Assembly (NCBI GenBank): GCA_017479985.1
Contig: JAFVBL010000022.1
Location: 1-44,115, forward strand
Direction of reading: 5' to 3'
DNA length: 44,115 nucleotides
Source of the DNA: Alphaproteobacteria bacterium
GTDB lineage: Bacteria; Pseudomonadota; Alphaproteobacteria; RF32; CAG-239
Each line of letters begins with the position of its first letter. Positions within the stretch are counted from its first letter, which is position 1. Both the position numbers and the translations under genes were made by a program. Positions 37,841 through 44,115 of this stretch are shown here, one piece after another. Under the pieces are notes generated by a model. The model had not been told where the DNA came from. It saw only the letters and a program-made list of their open reading frames with translations, and did no database searches.

Positions 37841-38434
37841 ATGCAAAAAATAAATCAAAACGGCCGTTCAATGGTTGAAATGCTTGGTGTTTTGGCGATT
37901 ATCGGCGTATTGAGCGTCGGCAGTTTCGGTATTGTCGGTAAGGCACGTCAGCAATATATGATTTCGCAGGCGCTTTCCGAAATCTCAAACCTTATTGCCA
38001 GTGCGCGCAAAATGAGTTGCGAATATGACGACGGTTATGGTTCATATACAAATATGCTCTATCAGTCGCGCGAATATCCGGACGGGGTTCAAGGTTTGGG
38101 AGATGCAAAGGATACAGATACAATTATAACAGGCTCTGAAGAAGCAGAAGCCTTTCTAATTTCATCTGATATCGTCGTACAAATAACCGACAAAAAAGAT
38201 ACTTTTTCGGTTGCAGTGACAAATATTCCGGAAGATGCTTGTGTGGCTTTGGCTTCGGCAGATTGGGGAAGCAGACGTTTCAACGGCTATCAGGGCGCCA
38301 AAATCGGCGGCACCAGCTGGAGCAAAGATACTATGATGGATTTAGATACAGCCACCACAGGTTGTTCGGCAGAAGGTGCAATAACATTGGAATTAACTTA
38401 TGGCGCGTGTGTACGCGGAGGAGATAATAAATGA
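37841..38434 (+). CDS. Type IV pilin-like protein (first of a tandem pair)
   Basis: A 197-residue prepilin. The leader MQKINQNG is cut after Gly8, and the mature N-terminus RSMVEMLGVLAIIGVLSVGS has Glu at position 5, as in type IV pilins. The first residue is Arg, not the usual Phe. The C-terminal part has two or more cysteines, and ACVALASADWGSRRFNGYQG recurs in the next gene. Probably assembled at the inner membrane after cleavage by an A24 peptidase such as the one at 247. It follows the Cys-rich secreted protein by 14 bases and overlaps the next pilin gene by 4 bases (ATGA), so all three are likely one operon. Confidence 0.85.
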   Translation: MQKINQNGRSMVEMLGVLAIIGVLSVGSFGIVGKARQQYMISQALSEISNLIASARKMSCEYDDGYGSYTNMLYQSREYPDGVQGLGDAKDTDTIITGSEEAEAFLISSDIVVQITDKKDTFSVAVTNIPEDACVALASADWGSRRFNGYQGAKIGGTSWSKDTMMDLDTATTGCSAEGAITLELTYGACVRGGDNK

Positions 38435-39102
38435 TTAAAACAAACACAAATCAGACCGGTCGTTCAATGATTGAAATGCTCGGTGTATTGGCAATTATCG
38501 GCGTGTTGACGGTCGGCGGCTTTGCGCTCATCAGCAAAATGAGCAATGCACACCGCGCCAATGAGGTAATTGATGAAATCGGCACACTTGCCAACAAAAC
38601 CCGTATGATTTTCCACGAGTTTGTGGAAGATAACACAGATGCAAATTTTCACAAAATGTCAATGTATGTTTATAAGGCACGGGCATATCCGGAAGGTTTG
38701 TCGTGCTTAAATGTAGACAATGACGGTAAATGTAAAGCCGAAAACTCTGACGCAGACAGTTTTGCTTTTATTGACAAGAATGATGTTAAATTTGAGATTC
38801 AGCACGAGCGCTCCGGTAATGAAATAGATTATTTTGTGATAAAAATCTCGCAGCTGAGCGATGATTTGTGTATGGCCGTGGCGCAATCTACTTGGGGTTC
38901 GCCGTCTATCAACGGTTATGTTGGTATGTGTGTCACAGACAGCAAAAAAACAAATTGTGCGTTCAACACACTTACGGGAAGCAGCAGTTCGGGCAGTACG
39001 CCGAGTTATATAGCCAAAGGCGGTGCCAAACTTTCATTAGACGGTGCGGCCGATGCTTGTGCCAATGAAACGGATAACGATGTTTATCTGACCTTCCGTT
39101 GA
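38431..39102 (+). CDS. Type IV pilin-like protein (second of a tandem pair)
   Basis: A 223-residue prepilin. Cleavage is after Gly10, giving RSMIEMLGVLAIIGVLTVGG with Glu5. The C-terminal LCMAVAQSTWGSPSINGYVG matches the first pilin, so the pair arose by tandem duplication. The rest differs, including a Ser/Gly-rich segment TGSSSSGSTPSYIAKGG near residues 188-204. It overlaps the first gene by 4 bases. No assembly ATPase, platform or secretin gene lies nearby, so the machinery must be encoded elsewhere. Confidence 0.85.
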   Translation: MIKTNTNQTGRSMIEMLGVLAIIGVLTVGGFALISKMSNAHRANEVIDEIGTLANKTRMIFHEFVEDNTDANFHKMSMYVYKARAYPEGLSCLNVDNDGKCKAENSDADSFAFIDKNDVKFEIQHERSGNEIDYFVIKISQLSDDLCMAVAQSTWGSPSINGYVGMCVTDSKKTNCAFNTLTGSSSSGSTPSYIAKGGAKLSLDGAADACANETDNDVYLTFR

Positions 39103-39125
39103 TATTCGGCACATTACAAAATTGC

Positions 39126-39161
39126 AAAGGCTTTCGAGAATATTTTCCCGAAAGCCTTTTT
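39126..39161 (+). terminator. Intrinsic terminator of the pilin cluster
   Basis: AAAGGCTTTCG (39126-39136) pairs perfectly with CGAAAGCCTTT (39149-39159), followed by T residues. Confidence 0.85.
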
Positions 39162-39178
39162 GCTTTAGCACATTATGC

Positions 39179-39574
39179 TCAGAATACCTTGACGCAACAG
39201 ACCACAAAGCCTCCCGACGCCAATACTTCAAACACAACAGCGAAGTAGAGCGCCGCACGCGCAAACAGATACTGCCGCGAATACTTAAACGGAATATCCG
39301 CAAACTTGACCACCGCGACAGTCAGCAATACGGCAAACACTGCGTGTAGCACCGTGTGCGCAAAAATGGTAGCCGTATCGAGCCACGACCAATCGTACAC
39401 ATCGCGCATTGCCGTCAGGAAAGACGCCGCAATCAGCAGATACACCGGATAATACACGTAGTTTGAGAATGTCTGAAGCTTGAGCTTCTCATAGTACTTG
39501 CTGTCGAGAATGCCGTTAAACAGCACCAACGCAGCGACAGCCAACGTTTCCATAATTGTAAGAAATATGACCAT
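39179..39574 (-). CDS. Membrane protein with four helices, unknown
   Basis: A 131-residue protein with four hydrophobic segments (about 2-21, 40-56, 68-88 and 102-128). Polar loops hold DSKYYEKLKLQT and RDVYDWSW. No family recognised. It is convergent with the pilin cluster and separated from it by the terminator. The start at 39574 has only a weak ribosome site. Confidence 0.55.
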   Translation of the reverse strand: MVIFLTIMETLAVAALVLFNGILDSKYYEKLKLQTFSNYVYYPVYLLIAASFLTAMRDVYDWSWLDTATIFAHTVLHAVFAVLLTVAVVKFADIPFKYSRQYLFARAALYFAVVFEVLASGGFVVCCVKVF

Positions 39575-39614
39575 AAATATAAAAAATAAATAAGTGAGTA
39601 TTTACGCTGAATGT

Positions 39615-39644
39615 ACCCTGTTTTTTATGTTTTGTCAACAGGGT
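39615..39644. other. Stem-loop upstream of the deaminase gene
   Basis: ACCCTGTT (39615-39622) pairs perfectly with AACAGGGT (39637-39644) around a 14-base T-rich loop. It lies between divergent genes, so its role is not clear. Confidence 0.4.
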
Positions 39645-39656
39645 GTTTATAATTAT

Positions 39657-39684
39657 TTGATATTTGCATTTTTTACATTATAAT
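39657..39684 (+). promoter_or_regulatory. Putative promoter of the deaminase gene
   Basis: TTGATA (39657-39662), a 16-base spacer and a consensus TATAAT (39679-39684), ending 28 bases before the start. Confidence 0.6.
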
Positions 39685-39712
39685 GCGGTTTATCAACAAA
39701 AGGAGTATGCAA

Positions 39713-40174
39713 ATGTTTTCGGAAAAATGGAACTATCGCTTTTTGGAGTTGGCTACGCTTATTTCCACTTGGTCAAAAGATCCTTCCACCAAAACCGGTG
39801 CCGTTGTCGTAGGGCCGGATAAGGAAATCCGTGCCACCGGATATAACGGTTTTGTGCGCGGTGTTACCGATGGTGTGCCGGAGCGCTTGGAGCGCCCGAC
39901 AAAGTATGATTTTTTTGAACACGCCGAACGCAATGCAATCTTTAACGCCTGTCTGACCGGCACTTGTCTGAAAGGCTGCACGATTTTCTGCACTTTAACA
40001 CCGTGTACGGATTGCGCACGCGCCATTATTCAAGCCGGCATCAAAGAGGTGGTGACATACGAGTATAAAGCCGATGTCAACGACCCGAAAAACACTTGGC
40101 GCGACAAACTTCGCTATTCGGCGGAAATGTTCAAAGAAGCCGGTGTCAACTATATTGAACTGCCTAAAAAATAA
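39713..40174 (+). CDS. dCMP deaminase family protein
   Basis: A 153-residue zinc-dependent deaminase. The HAE motif is at 70-72 (FEHAERNAIFNA) and PCTDC at 97-101 supplies the zinc ligands. The start EKWNYRFLELATLISTWSKDPSTKTGAV matches dCMP/cytidylate deaminases such as ComEB. It should deaminate dCMP to dUMP in the pyrimidine route to dTTP. The ATG at 39713 is best spaced from AGGAG; ATGs at 39707 and 39683 are too close to, or before, that site. Confidence 0.85.
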   Translation: MFSEKWNYRFLELATLISTWSKDPSTKTGAVVVGPDKEIRATGYNGFVRGVTDGVPERLERPTKYDFFEHAERNAIFNACLTGTCLKGCTIFCTLTPCTDCARAIIQAGIKEVVTYEYKADVNDPKNTWRDKLRYSAEMFKEAGVNYIELPKK

Positions 40175-40212
40175 ATTAGAACTATTCTCTCGGACGTCTT
40201 TAAATATATCCA

Positions 40213-40236
40213 ATCGACAATATATAAAGTGTCGAT
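40213..40236. promoter_or_regulatory. Palindrome ATCGACA/TGTCGAT upstream of the response regulator
   Basis: A perfect 7-base inverted repeat, ATCGACA (40213-40219) and TGTCGAT (40230-40236), flanks a 10-base AT-rich core containing a possible -10 (TATAAA). It looks like an operator over the promoter, possibly for autoregulation. Confidence 0.45.
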
Positions 40237-40266
40237 GAATTTGAACAAACGATAAGGAGATGAAGA

Positions 40267-40893
40267 ATGAAGATTCTGATTGCGGACGACCACGCTTTGT
40301 TTCGCGACGGTTTGGCGTTGCGTTTGGAAGAAATTGCGCCTGATGCGGTCATTTCGCAAGCCTCAAGCTATGCGCAAGTGTTTAAAATTTTAAATGCCGA
40401 ATCGGATATTGATGTTTTGATTTTAGACGTGGAAATGCCTGATATGCCGTGGCTGGAAAGCCTTAAACAAATCCGTCTGTCGGCACCGCATACCAAAGTT
40501 ATTGTAATTTCGGCTTCAGAAGACAGCCGTACCATCAGAACAATTTTGGCAACCGGCGCCAAGGGGTATATTCCGAAACGTTCGGAAATTAAAGTGCTTA
40601 ACAATGCACTGAAACTGGTAATTGAAGGCGGCAGCTATGTCCCGCCGGATTTGCTCGATAACACGACTCAAAACAATTTGAGCGGTCGTGCACTCGGCGT
40701 CAAAACGCTGACAAACCGACAATCTCAGGTTCTGGATTTAATTGCTCAAGGCAAGTCAAACAAGCAAATTGCTTATGATATGGGTGTATCCGAATCGACG
40801 GTCAAACTGCATATTAACGCCCTGTTGCGTTCGCTTCACGTCAACAACCGCACGCAGGCTGTGATTACGGCACAGAAAATCGGCCTCATTTAG
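40267..40893 (+). CDS. NarL/FixJ-type response regulator
   Basis: A 208-residue two-domain regulator. The receiver domain (1-120) has acidic residues D7-D8, phospho-acceptor Asp54 in LILDVEMPD and the GYIPKRS lysine. The C-terminal LuxR helix-turn-helix (about 147-195) reads LTNRQSQVLDLIAQGKSNKQIAYDMGVSESTVKLHI. It should activate or repress genes on phosphorylation. No sensor kinase is adjacent, so it is an orphan here. Its 3' end overlaps the convergent rlmN by 8 bases. A GGAGA site precedes the ATG. Confidence 0.92.
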   Translation: MKILIADDHALFRDGLALRLEEIAPDAVISQASSYAQVFKILNAESDIDVLILDVEMPDMPWLESLKQIRLSAPHTKVIVISASEDSRTIRTILATGAKGYIPKRSEIKVLNNALKLVIEGGSYVPPDLLDNTTQNNLSGRALGVKTLTNRQSQVLDLIAQGKSNKQIAYDMGVSESTVKLHINALLRSLHVNNRTQAVITAQKIGLI

Positions 40894-41962
40894 CGGCATC
40901 TTGAGCATCTTTTTTAGACTTGAGTTGTCCGCAAGCTGCCAAAATATCCTGCCCGCGTGCCACGCGCACCGGTGCCGCAAAACCGGCATTTTCAAGTTCA
41001 CGCGCAAAGGTACGCACGCGATTGTTCGAACTCGGCTGAAAAGCACACCCCGGCCACGGATTAAACGGAATCAAATTAAAACTGGCACGCAACCCGTATT
41101 TTTTCATCAGTGCAATCAGCTCGTGTGCACATTCAAGCGAATCGTTGACACCGTCGAGCATCAGATATTCAAACGTAATATAGCGGCTACCGTCCCCCGC
41201 CTGATATTCCCGACACGCCGAAAGCACTTCTTCAAGCGGGTAGCGATTGTTAATCGGCATAATTTTTGAGCGCAAAGTATTGTTCGGTGCGTGAAGCGAT
41301 ACCGCCAAACGCACGCCGGTTGCATTAAGCGCACGCACAATGTTCGGCGCAATTCCGGAAGTAGACATCGTAACACGGCGTCGCGAAATGGCAATACCGT
41401 CTCCGTCGGTCAAAATATTCAAGGCCTTAATCGTATTATCAATATTATGCAGCGGTTCACCCATACCCATCACCACAATATTTGAGAGATAGCGCGTTTC
41501 GTTGGTCGGACTCGGCCACTCCCCGTATGTATCGCGTGCCACCATAAACTGACTGACGATTTCGCCCGCTGTAAGGTTACGCGTCAATTTTTGACTTCCC
41601 GTATGGCAAAAACGGCATCCCACCGCGCATCCGACCTGTGTTGAAATGCACACGGCACCGCGGTCAACTTCGGGAATATATACCATTTCCACCCGTTGTC
41701 CGTCGGCAAATTCCAGCAACCACTTGCGAGTTTTATCGGAAGACAGTTGTTCGGTAACAATTTTCGGACGTGTAATCGTAAAGTTTTCGGCAAGTTTCGC
41801 CCGCAATACTTTTGAAAGATTACTCATCTTTTCAAAGTCCGTTTCGCCAAAGTAGTAGAGCCATTGCCACAGTTGTTTTGCGCGAAAAGGCTTTTCACCG
41901 ATATCGGTTAAAGCCTTTTGCAATTCTTCTTTACTCAATCCGATGAGTTCTGTTTTAGCCAT
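40886..41962 (-). CDS. rlmN: 23S rRNA/tRNA adenine-C2 methyltransferase RlmN
   Basis: A 358-residue radical SAM enzyme. The CxxxCxxC cluster is C112, C116 and C119 (CAVGCRFCHTG). The family features VVMGMGEPLHN, RRVTMSTSGIAP, VSLHAPN and FNLIPFNPWPG are all clear. The late CG in ILAACGQL supplies the catalytic cysteine. It makes m2A at position 2503 of 23S rRNA and m2A37 in some tRNAs. It starts 5 bases after the ialB stop in the same direction, an arrangement seen in other alphaproteobacteria. Confidence 0.96.
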   Translation of the reverse strand: MAKTELIGLSKEELQKALTDIGEKPFRAKQLWQWLYYFGETDFEKMSNLSKVLRAKLAENFTITRPKIVTEQLSSDKTRKWLLEFADGQRVEMVYIPEVDRGAVCISTQVGCAVGCRFCHTGSQKLTRNLTAGEIVSQFMVARDTYGEWPSPTNETRYLSNIVVMGMGEPLHNIDNTIKALNILTDGDGIAISRRRVTMSTSGIAPNIVRALNATGVRLAVSLHAPNNTLRSKIMPINNRYPLEEVLSACREYQAGDGSRYITFEYLMLDGVNDSLECAHELIALMKKYGLRASFNLIPFNPWPGCAFQPSSNNRVRTFARELENAGFAAPVRVARGQDILAACGQLKSKKDAQDAAK

Positions 41963-41967
41963 TGCGC

Positions 41968-42477
41968 TTATTTCTTATTACACTTAGCGGAAATAGTTTT
42001 GTAGGCGTTTGAAAAACCCTTGAGCGAATATGTGTCTTTCGTTGCCGTACCGCGGCTTGAGCGTCCGTCAACAATCATACGGCTGCCGCGTTTCATCGCC
42101 GTTACCAATTTTTGATCTTCGGTTGAGTTAATCGTCCAACCTTTATCACCTTCCGTAAAAGTATTTTTAAATGTCTGATTGCCGATTTTAACGGTCAGAG
42201 GCGCTTTTTTCTGGAAAGTATAGCCGGCAACAAAAGTCACCTCGTCGAACGTTTTTTCTTTCGGACGATGCGTCACCATTGTATAAATATCGCCGCGTTT
42301 GGAATATTTTCCTTCGTCTTTTTTCGGGCTTGATGCCATATAGCAAATCACATTGCCGCGGTCGTTATACGTCCAAGCTGTCCAATCGCCGAACTCCCCC
42401 AACAATTGCGGCTGATCGGCCGCCTGAGCCGCTGTGGCAAATAATAATCCGCAGATAACCAAAAAATATTTCAACAT
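41968..42477 (-). CDS. Invasion-associated locus B (IalB) family protein
   Basis: A 169-residue periplasmic protein with a signal peptide MLKYFLVICGLLFATAAQA. The mature part starts with GEFGDWTAWTYNDRGNVICYMAS, followed by beta strands ending in a Cys near residue 166, fitting the IalB family (PF06776). Family members occur widely in free-living alphaproteobacteria; the invasion role was described for Bartonella and should not be assumed. It lies upstream of rlmN, a frequent pairing. Two cysteines may form one disulfide. Confidence 0.75.
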   Translation of the reverse strand: MLKYFLVICGLLFATAAQAADQPQLLGEFGDWTAWTYNDRGNVICYMASSPKKDEGKYSKRGDIYTMVTHRPKEKTFDEVTFVAGYTFQKKAPLTVKIGNQTFKNTFTEGDKGWTINSTEDQKLVTAMKRGSRMIVDGRSSRGTATKDTYSLKGFSNAYKTISAKCNKK

Positions 42478-42575
42478 TATTTTTCCCTTTTCTTCAAAAA
42501 TTTGCTTGGATTATATAAAAAATGTGTATATAAATTATTAAAATTTTATAAAAATGGCAAGGGGAATTTTGTGCT

Positions 42576-43796
42576 ATGTTCATACCTGAATATCTCAATA
42601 TGTCAAAAATCGTGCAATCAGGCAAAATTACGCGTTTGTTTGATGCTGTTGAAGAACACGGCGGAACCATTCGTTTTGTCGGCGGCGCCGTGCGTGATAC
42701 ACTTGCCGGATTAAGCGGATTTGATTTGGACTTGGCTACGGATTTAACCCCTGATGAATTTGTGGAAGCCTGTCAGGATAACGGGCTGAAAACCATTCCT
42801 GTGGGTATAAAAACCGCAACCACCGGTGTTGTTATAGATGACCGCATTTTGGAGGTTGCTTCACTCAAACGCAGTATCCGTCGGGAAAACGGTAAATACG
42901 GAATTGAATTTACGGACGATTGGAGTGCCGATGCCGCGCGCCGTGACCTGACCATCAATGCCGTTTATGCCGATTTGCACGGCAATGTGTTTGACTATTA
43001 CGACGGTATCAATGATTTGAAAAAAGGGATTGTCCGCTTTATCGGCAATCCGGAAGACAGAATCGAAGAAGATCCGCTGCGTATTATGCGTTTTTTCCGT
43101 TTTTATGCACGTTTCGGCAAAGCGGCTGTTGATACGGATTCCCTGAATGCCTGTATCAAGTTGAAAGACAGCTTGCGCACAATGGCCATCGAGCGTGTGC
43201 GCGACGAGCTTTTTAAAATTTTAATTACGCCGAATGCCGCCGTCGCTATGCGATATATTTACGACAATGATATTCTGGCCTATTTTCTGCCGAAATCCGG
43301 TCATCTTGATGCCTTGCAGCGTTTGGGAAAATTGGTGGAAGATATGCGTTATGACGGCAATTTCTTACGCCGCCTGTTTGTATTGTATCAGCCGAATGTC
43401 GGTCAGGCCGAAAATATGGCAAATACCCTGCGCTTAACAAAAAAGCAAAAAGAAACTTTTGTAAAATGGGCAAAAATAGATGTCAAACCGGAATATTTAA
43501 GCACCGCCAAAACGCGTTTGCAGTTTATCTATCGTTATGGCAAACAGTTTTGTTTGGATAAGGTTTTACTCGGTGCGGCAATATACGGTTATCAAAACAT
43601 CAATATCGGCGCCGTATTGAAACAGATTGAAGATGCGATTGTGCCGATTTTTCCGCTCCGAGGACGTGACATTATCAATGCCGGTATTAAAGGCAACAAA
43701 CAAATCGGCAAAAAAATGGAACGACTTGAACAGCAATGGATTGATTCCGATTTTAAAATGACTCGCGAAGAATTACTTCAAAACATAATTAAATAG
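42576..43796 (+). CDS. cca: CCA tRNA nucleotidyltransferase / poly(A) polymerase family
   Basis: A 406-residue class II nucleotidyltransferase. FVGGAVRD (34-41) binds the phosphates, the metal aspartates are D50 and D52 in FDLDLAT, the RRDLTINAV motif follows, and EEDPLRIMRFFRFYARFG is the conserved nucleotide-recognition segment. Length fits the short alphaproteobacterial CCA enzyme without the HD domain. It adds or repairs the CCA end of tRNAs. The upstream 98 bases are a divergent intergenic region with ialB. An IS remnant begins 14 bases after the stop. Confidence 0.93.
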   Translation: MFIPEYLNMSKIVQSGKITRLFDAVEEHGGTIRFVGGAVRDTLAGLSGFDLDLATDLTPDEFVEACQDNGLKTIPVGIKTATTGVVIDDRILEVASLKRSIRRENGKYGIEFTDDWSADAARRDLTINAVYADLHGNVFDYYDGINDLKKGIVRFIGNPEDRIEEDPLRIMRFFRFYARFGKAAVDTDSLNACIKLKDSLRTMAIERVRDELFKILITPNAAVAMRYIYDNDILAYFLPKSGHLDALQRLGKLVEDMRYDGNFLRRLFVLYQPNVGQAENMANTLRLTKKQKETFVKWAKIDVKPEYLSTAKTRLQFIYRYGKQFCLDKVLLGAAIYGYQNINIGAVLKQIEDAIVPIFPLRGRDIINAGIKGNKQIGKKMERLEQQWIDSDFKMTREELLQNIIK

Positions 43797-43810
43797 ATAT
43801 CCACCAGTAA

Positions 43811-44115
43811 TGAACTGTACCCCAGAAAGTGGAAATACCCCTATGAGGTAAAAGTTCATCAGGATGGATTTAATAAAAGGCATCGGCGTTGAGCCGGTGT
43901 CATTTTGTTTAAGTTCCACTGACTACGTTCATTATTATAATAATCAATATAATTTTCAACCAACGTTTTCACTTTGTTACGACAAATTTAAAACGGAACA
44001 GCAAAAAGCGATAAAACTATCGTTAAAACAAAGAGAAAGAGTTATCGCGATATGACACAAACATTTTTCCTGAAATAGTAATTTTAAGAGAGATTTTCTT
44101 ACGAGCTGGCGGATA
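43811..44115 (-). pseudogene. IS3-family remnant: IS end and transposase C-terminus
   Basis: At 43811 a TGAACTGTACCCCAGAAAGT sequence matches the terminal inverted-repeat style of IS3-family elements. On the minus strand, ending at a TGA (43859-43861), YIDYYNNERSQWNLNKMTP is the typical C-terminus of an IS3 OrfB transposase. Reading upstream, an in-frame TAA at 43988-43990 breaks the frame and the sequence beyond 43990 no longer resembles transposase, so the copy is truncated or rearranged. The last 120 bases have a short rightward open frame with no start codon that I cannot identify. Confidence 0.7.

Noticed and set aside
43864..44055. Plus-strand 63-codon frame at the right edge
   Set aside because: Its first two thirds are antisense to the transposase C-terminus; no ribosome site or family match.

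Overview
The window looks like chromosomal DNA of an AT-rich alphaproteobacterium, probably from an uncultured, host- or gut-associated Rhodospirillales-like lineage. The class call rests on a DUF1013/TrcR-type protein, a ZauP-like gene overlapping zapA, an IalB-family gene beside rlmN, one bifunctional Rsh downstream of rpoZ, an MPI-type cupin and ApaG. Most of the window is conserved housekeeping DNA. Both edges carry insertion-sequence remnants, and one AT-rich restriction-modification island sits near the middle. The lineage assignment is an inference from gene families; no search was run.

Layout. 1-132: 3' end of an IS transposase. 247-2809: minimal prepilin peptidase and a double AAA ATPase. 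2903-4857: groES-groEL. 5017-9272: rpoZ, rsh, a DUF2062 membrane protein, acpS and a membrane-anchored methyltransferase. 9329-9728: 96-bp tandem repeats running up to a 6S RNA gene on the minus strand, downstream of zapA and its coiled-coil partner. 10992-12955: ThiE-like protein, EF-P and an inositol-monophosphatase-like protein, the first and third with degraded active sites. 13058-14613: L31 and a TrcR-like protein with a long histone-H1-like tail. 14694-15882: mntP and two small membrane proteins.

15966-22044 is a minus-strand operon ptsP-rodZ-hisS-prfA-membrane protein. 22130-26252 holds a cupin, apaG, a lipoprotein and gyrB. 26375-28468 holds three genes I do not recognise. 28549-30425 is a putative DNA adenine methyltransferase/restriction endonuclease pair, next to a highly structured non-coding element (30457-30622). 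30776-31850 is rpsF-rpsR-rplI with a candidate S6:S18 leader. 32050-33724 has two lipoproteins, the first behind a promoter whose spacer contains nine consecutive G. 33728-39102 has comM, a large secreted Cys-rich protein with a protease-like domain lacking its catalytic residues, and two tandem type IV pilin-like genes. 39179-43796 has a membrane protein, a dCMP-type deaminase, a NarL-type response regulator, rlmN, ialB and cca. An IS3-like remnant ends the window.

Themes. Surface and envelope functions recur: prepilin peptidase, pilin-like proteins, secreted pseudoprotease, at least three lipoproteins, RodZ and IalB. They may work together, but apart from the pilin cluster this is not shown by linkage. 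Several enzyme-like proteins have lost catalytic residues (IMPase, ThiE-like, trypsin-like), suggesting recruitment to non-catalytic roles. I saw no CRISPR array, tRNA or rRNA gene.
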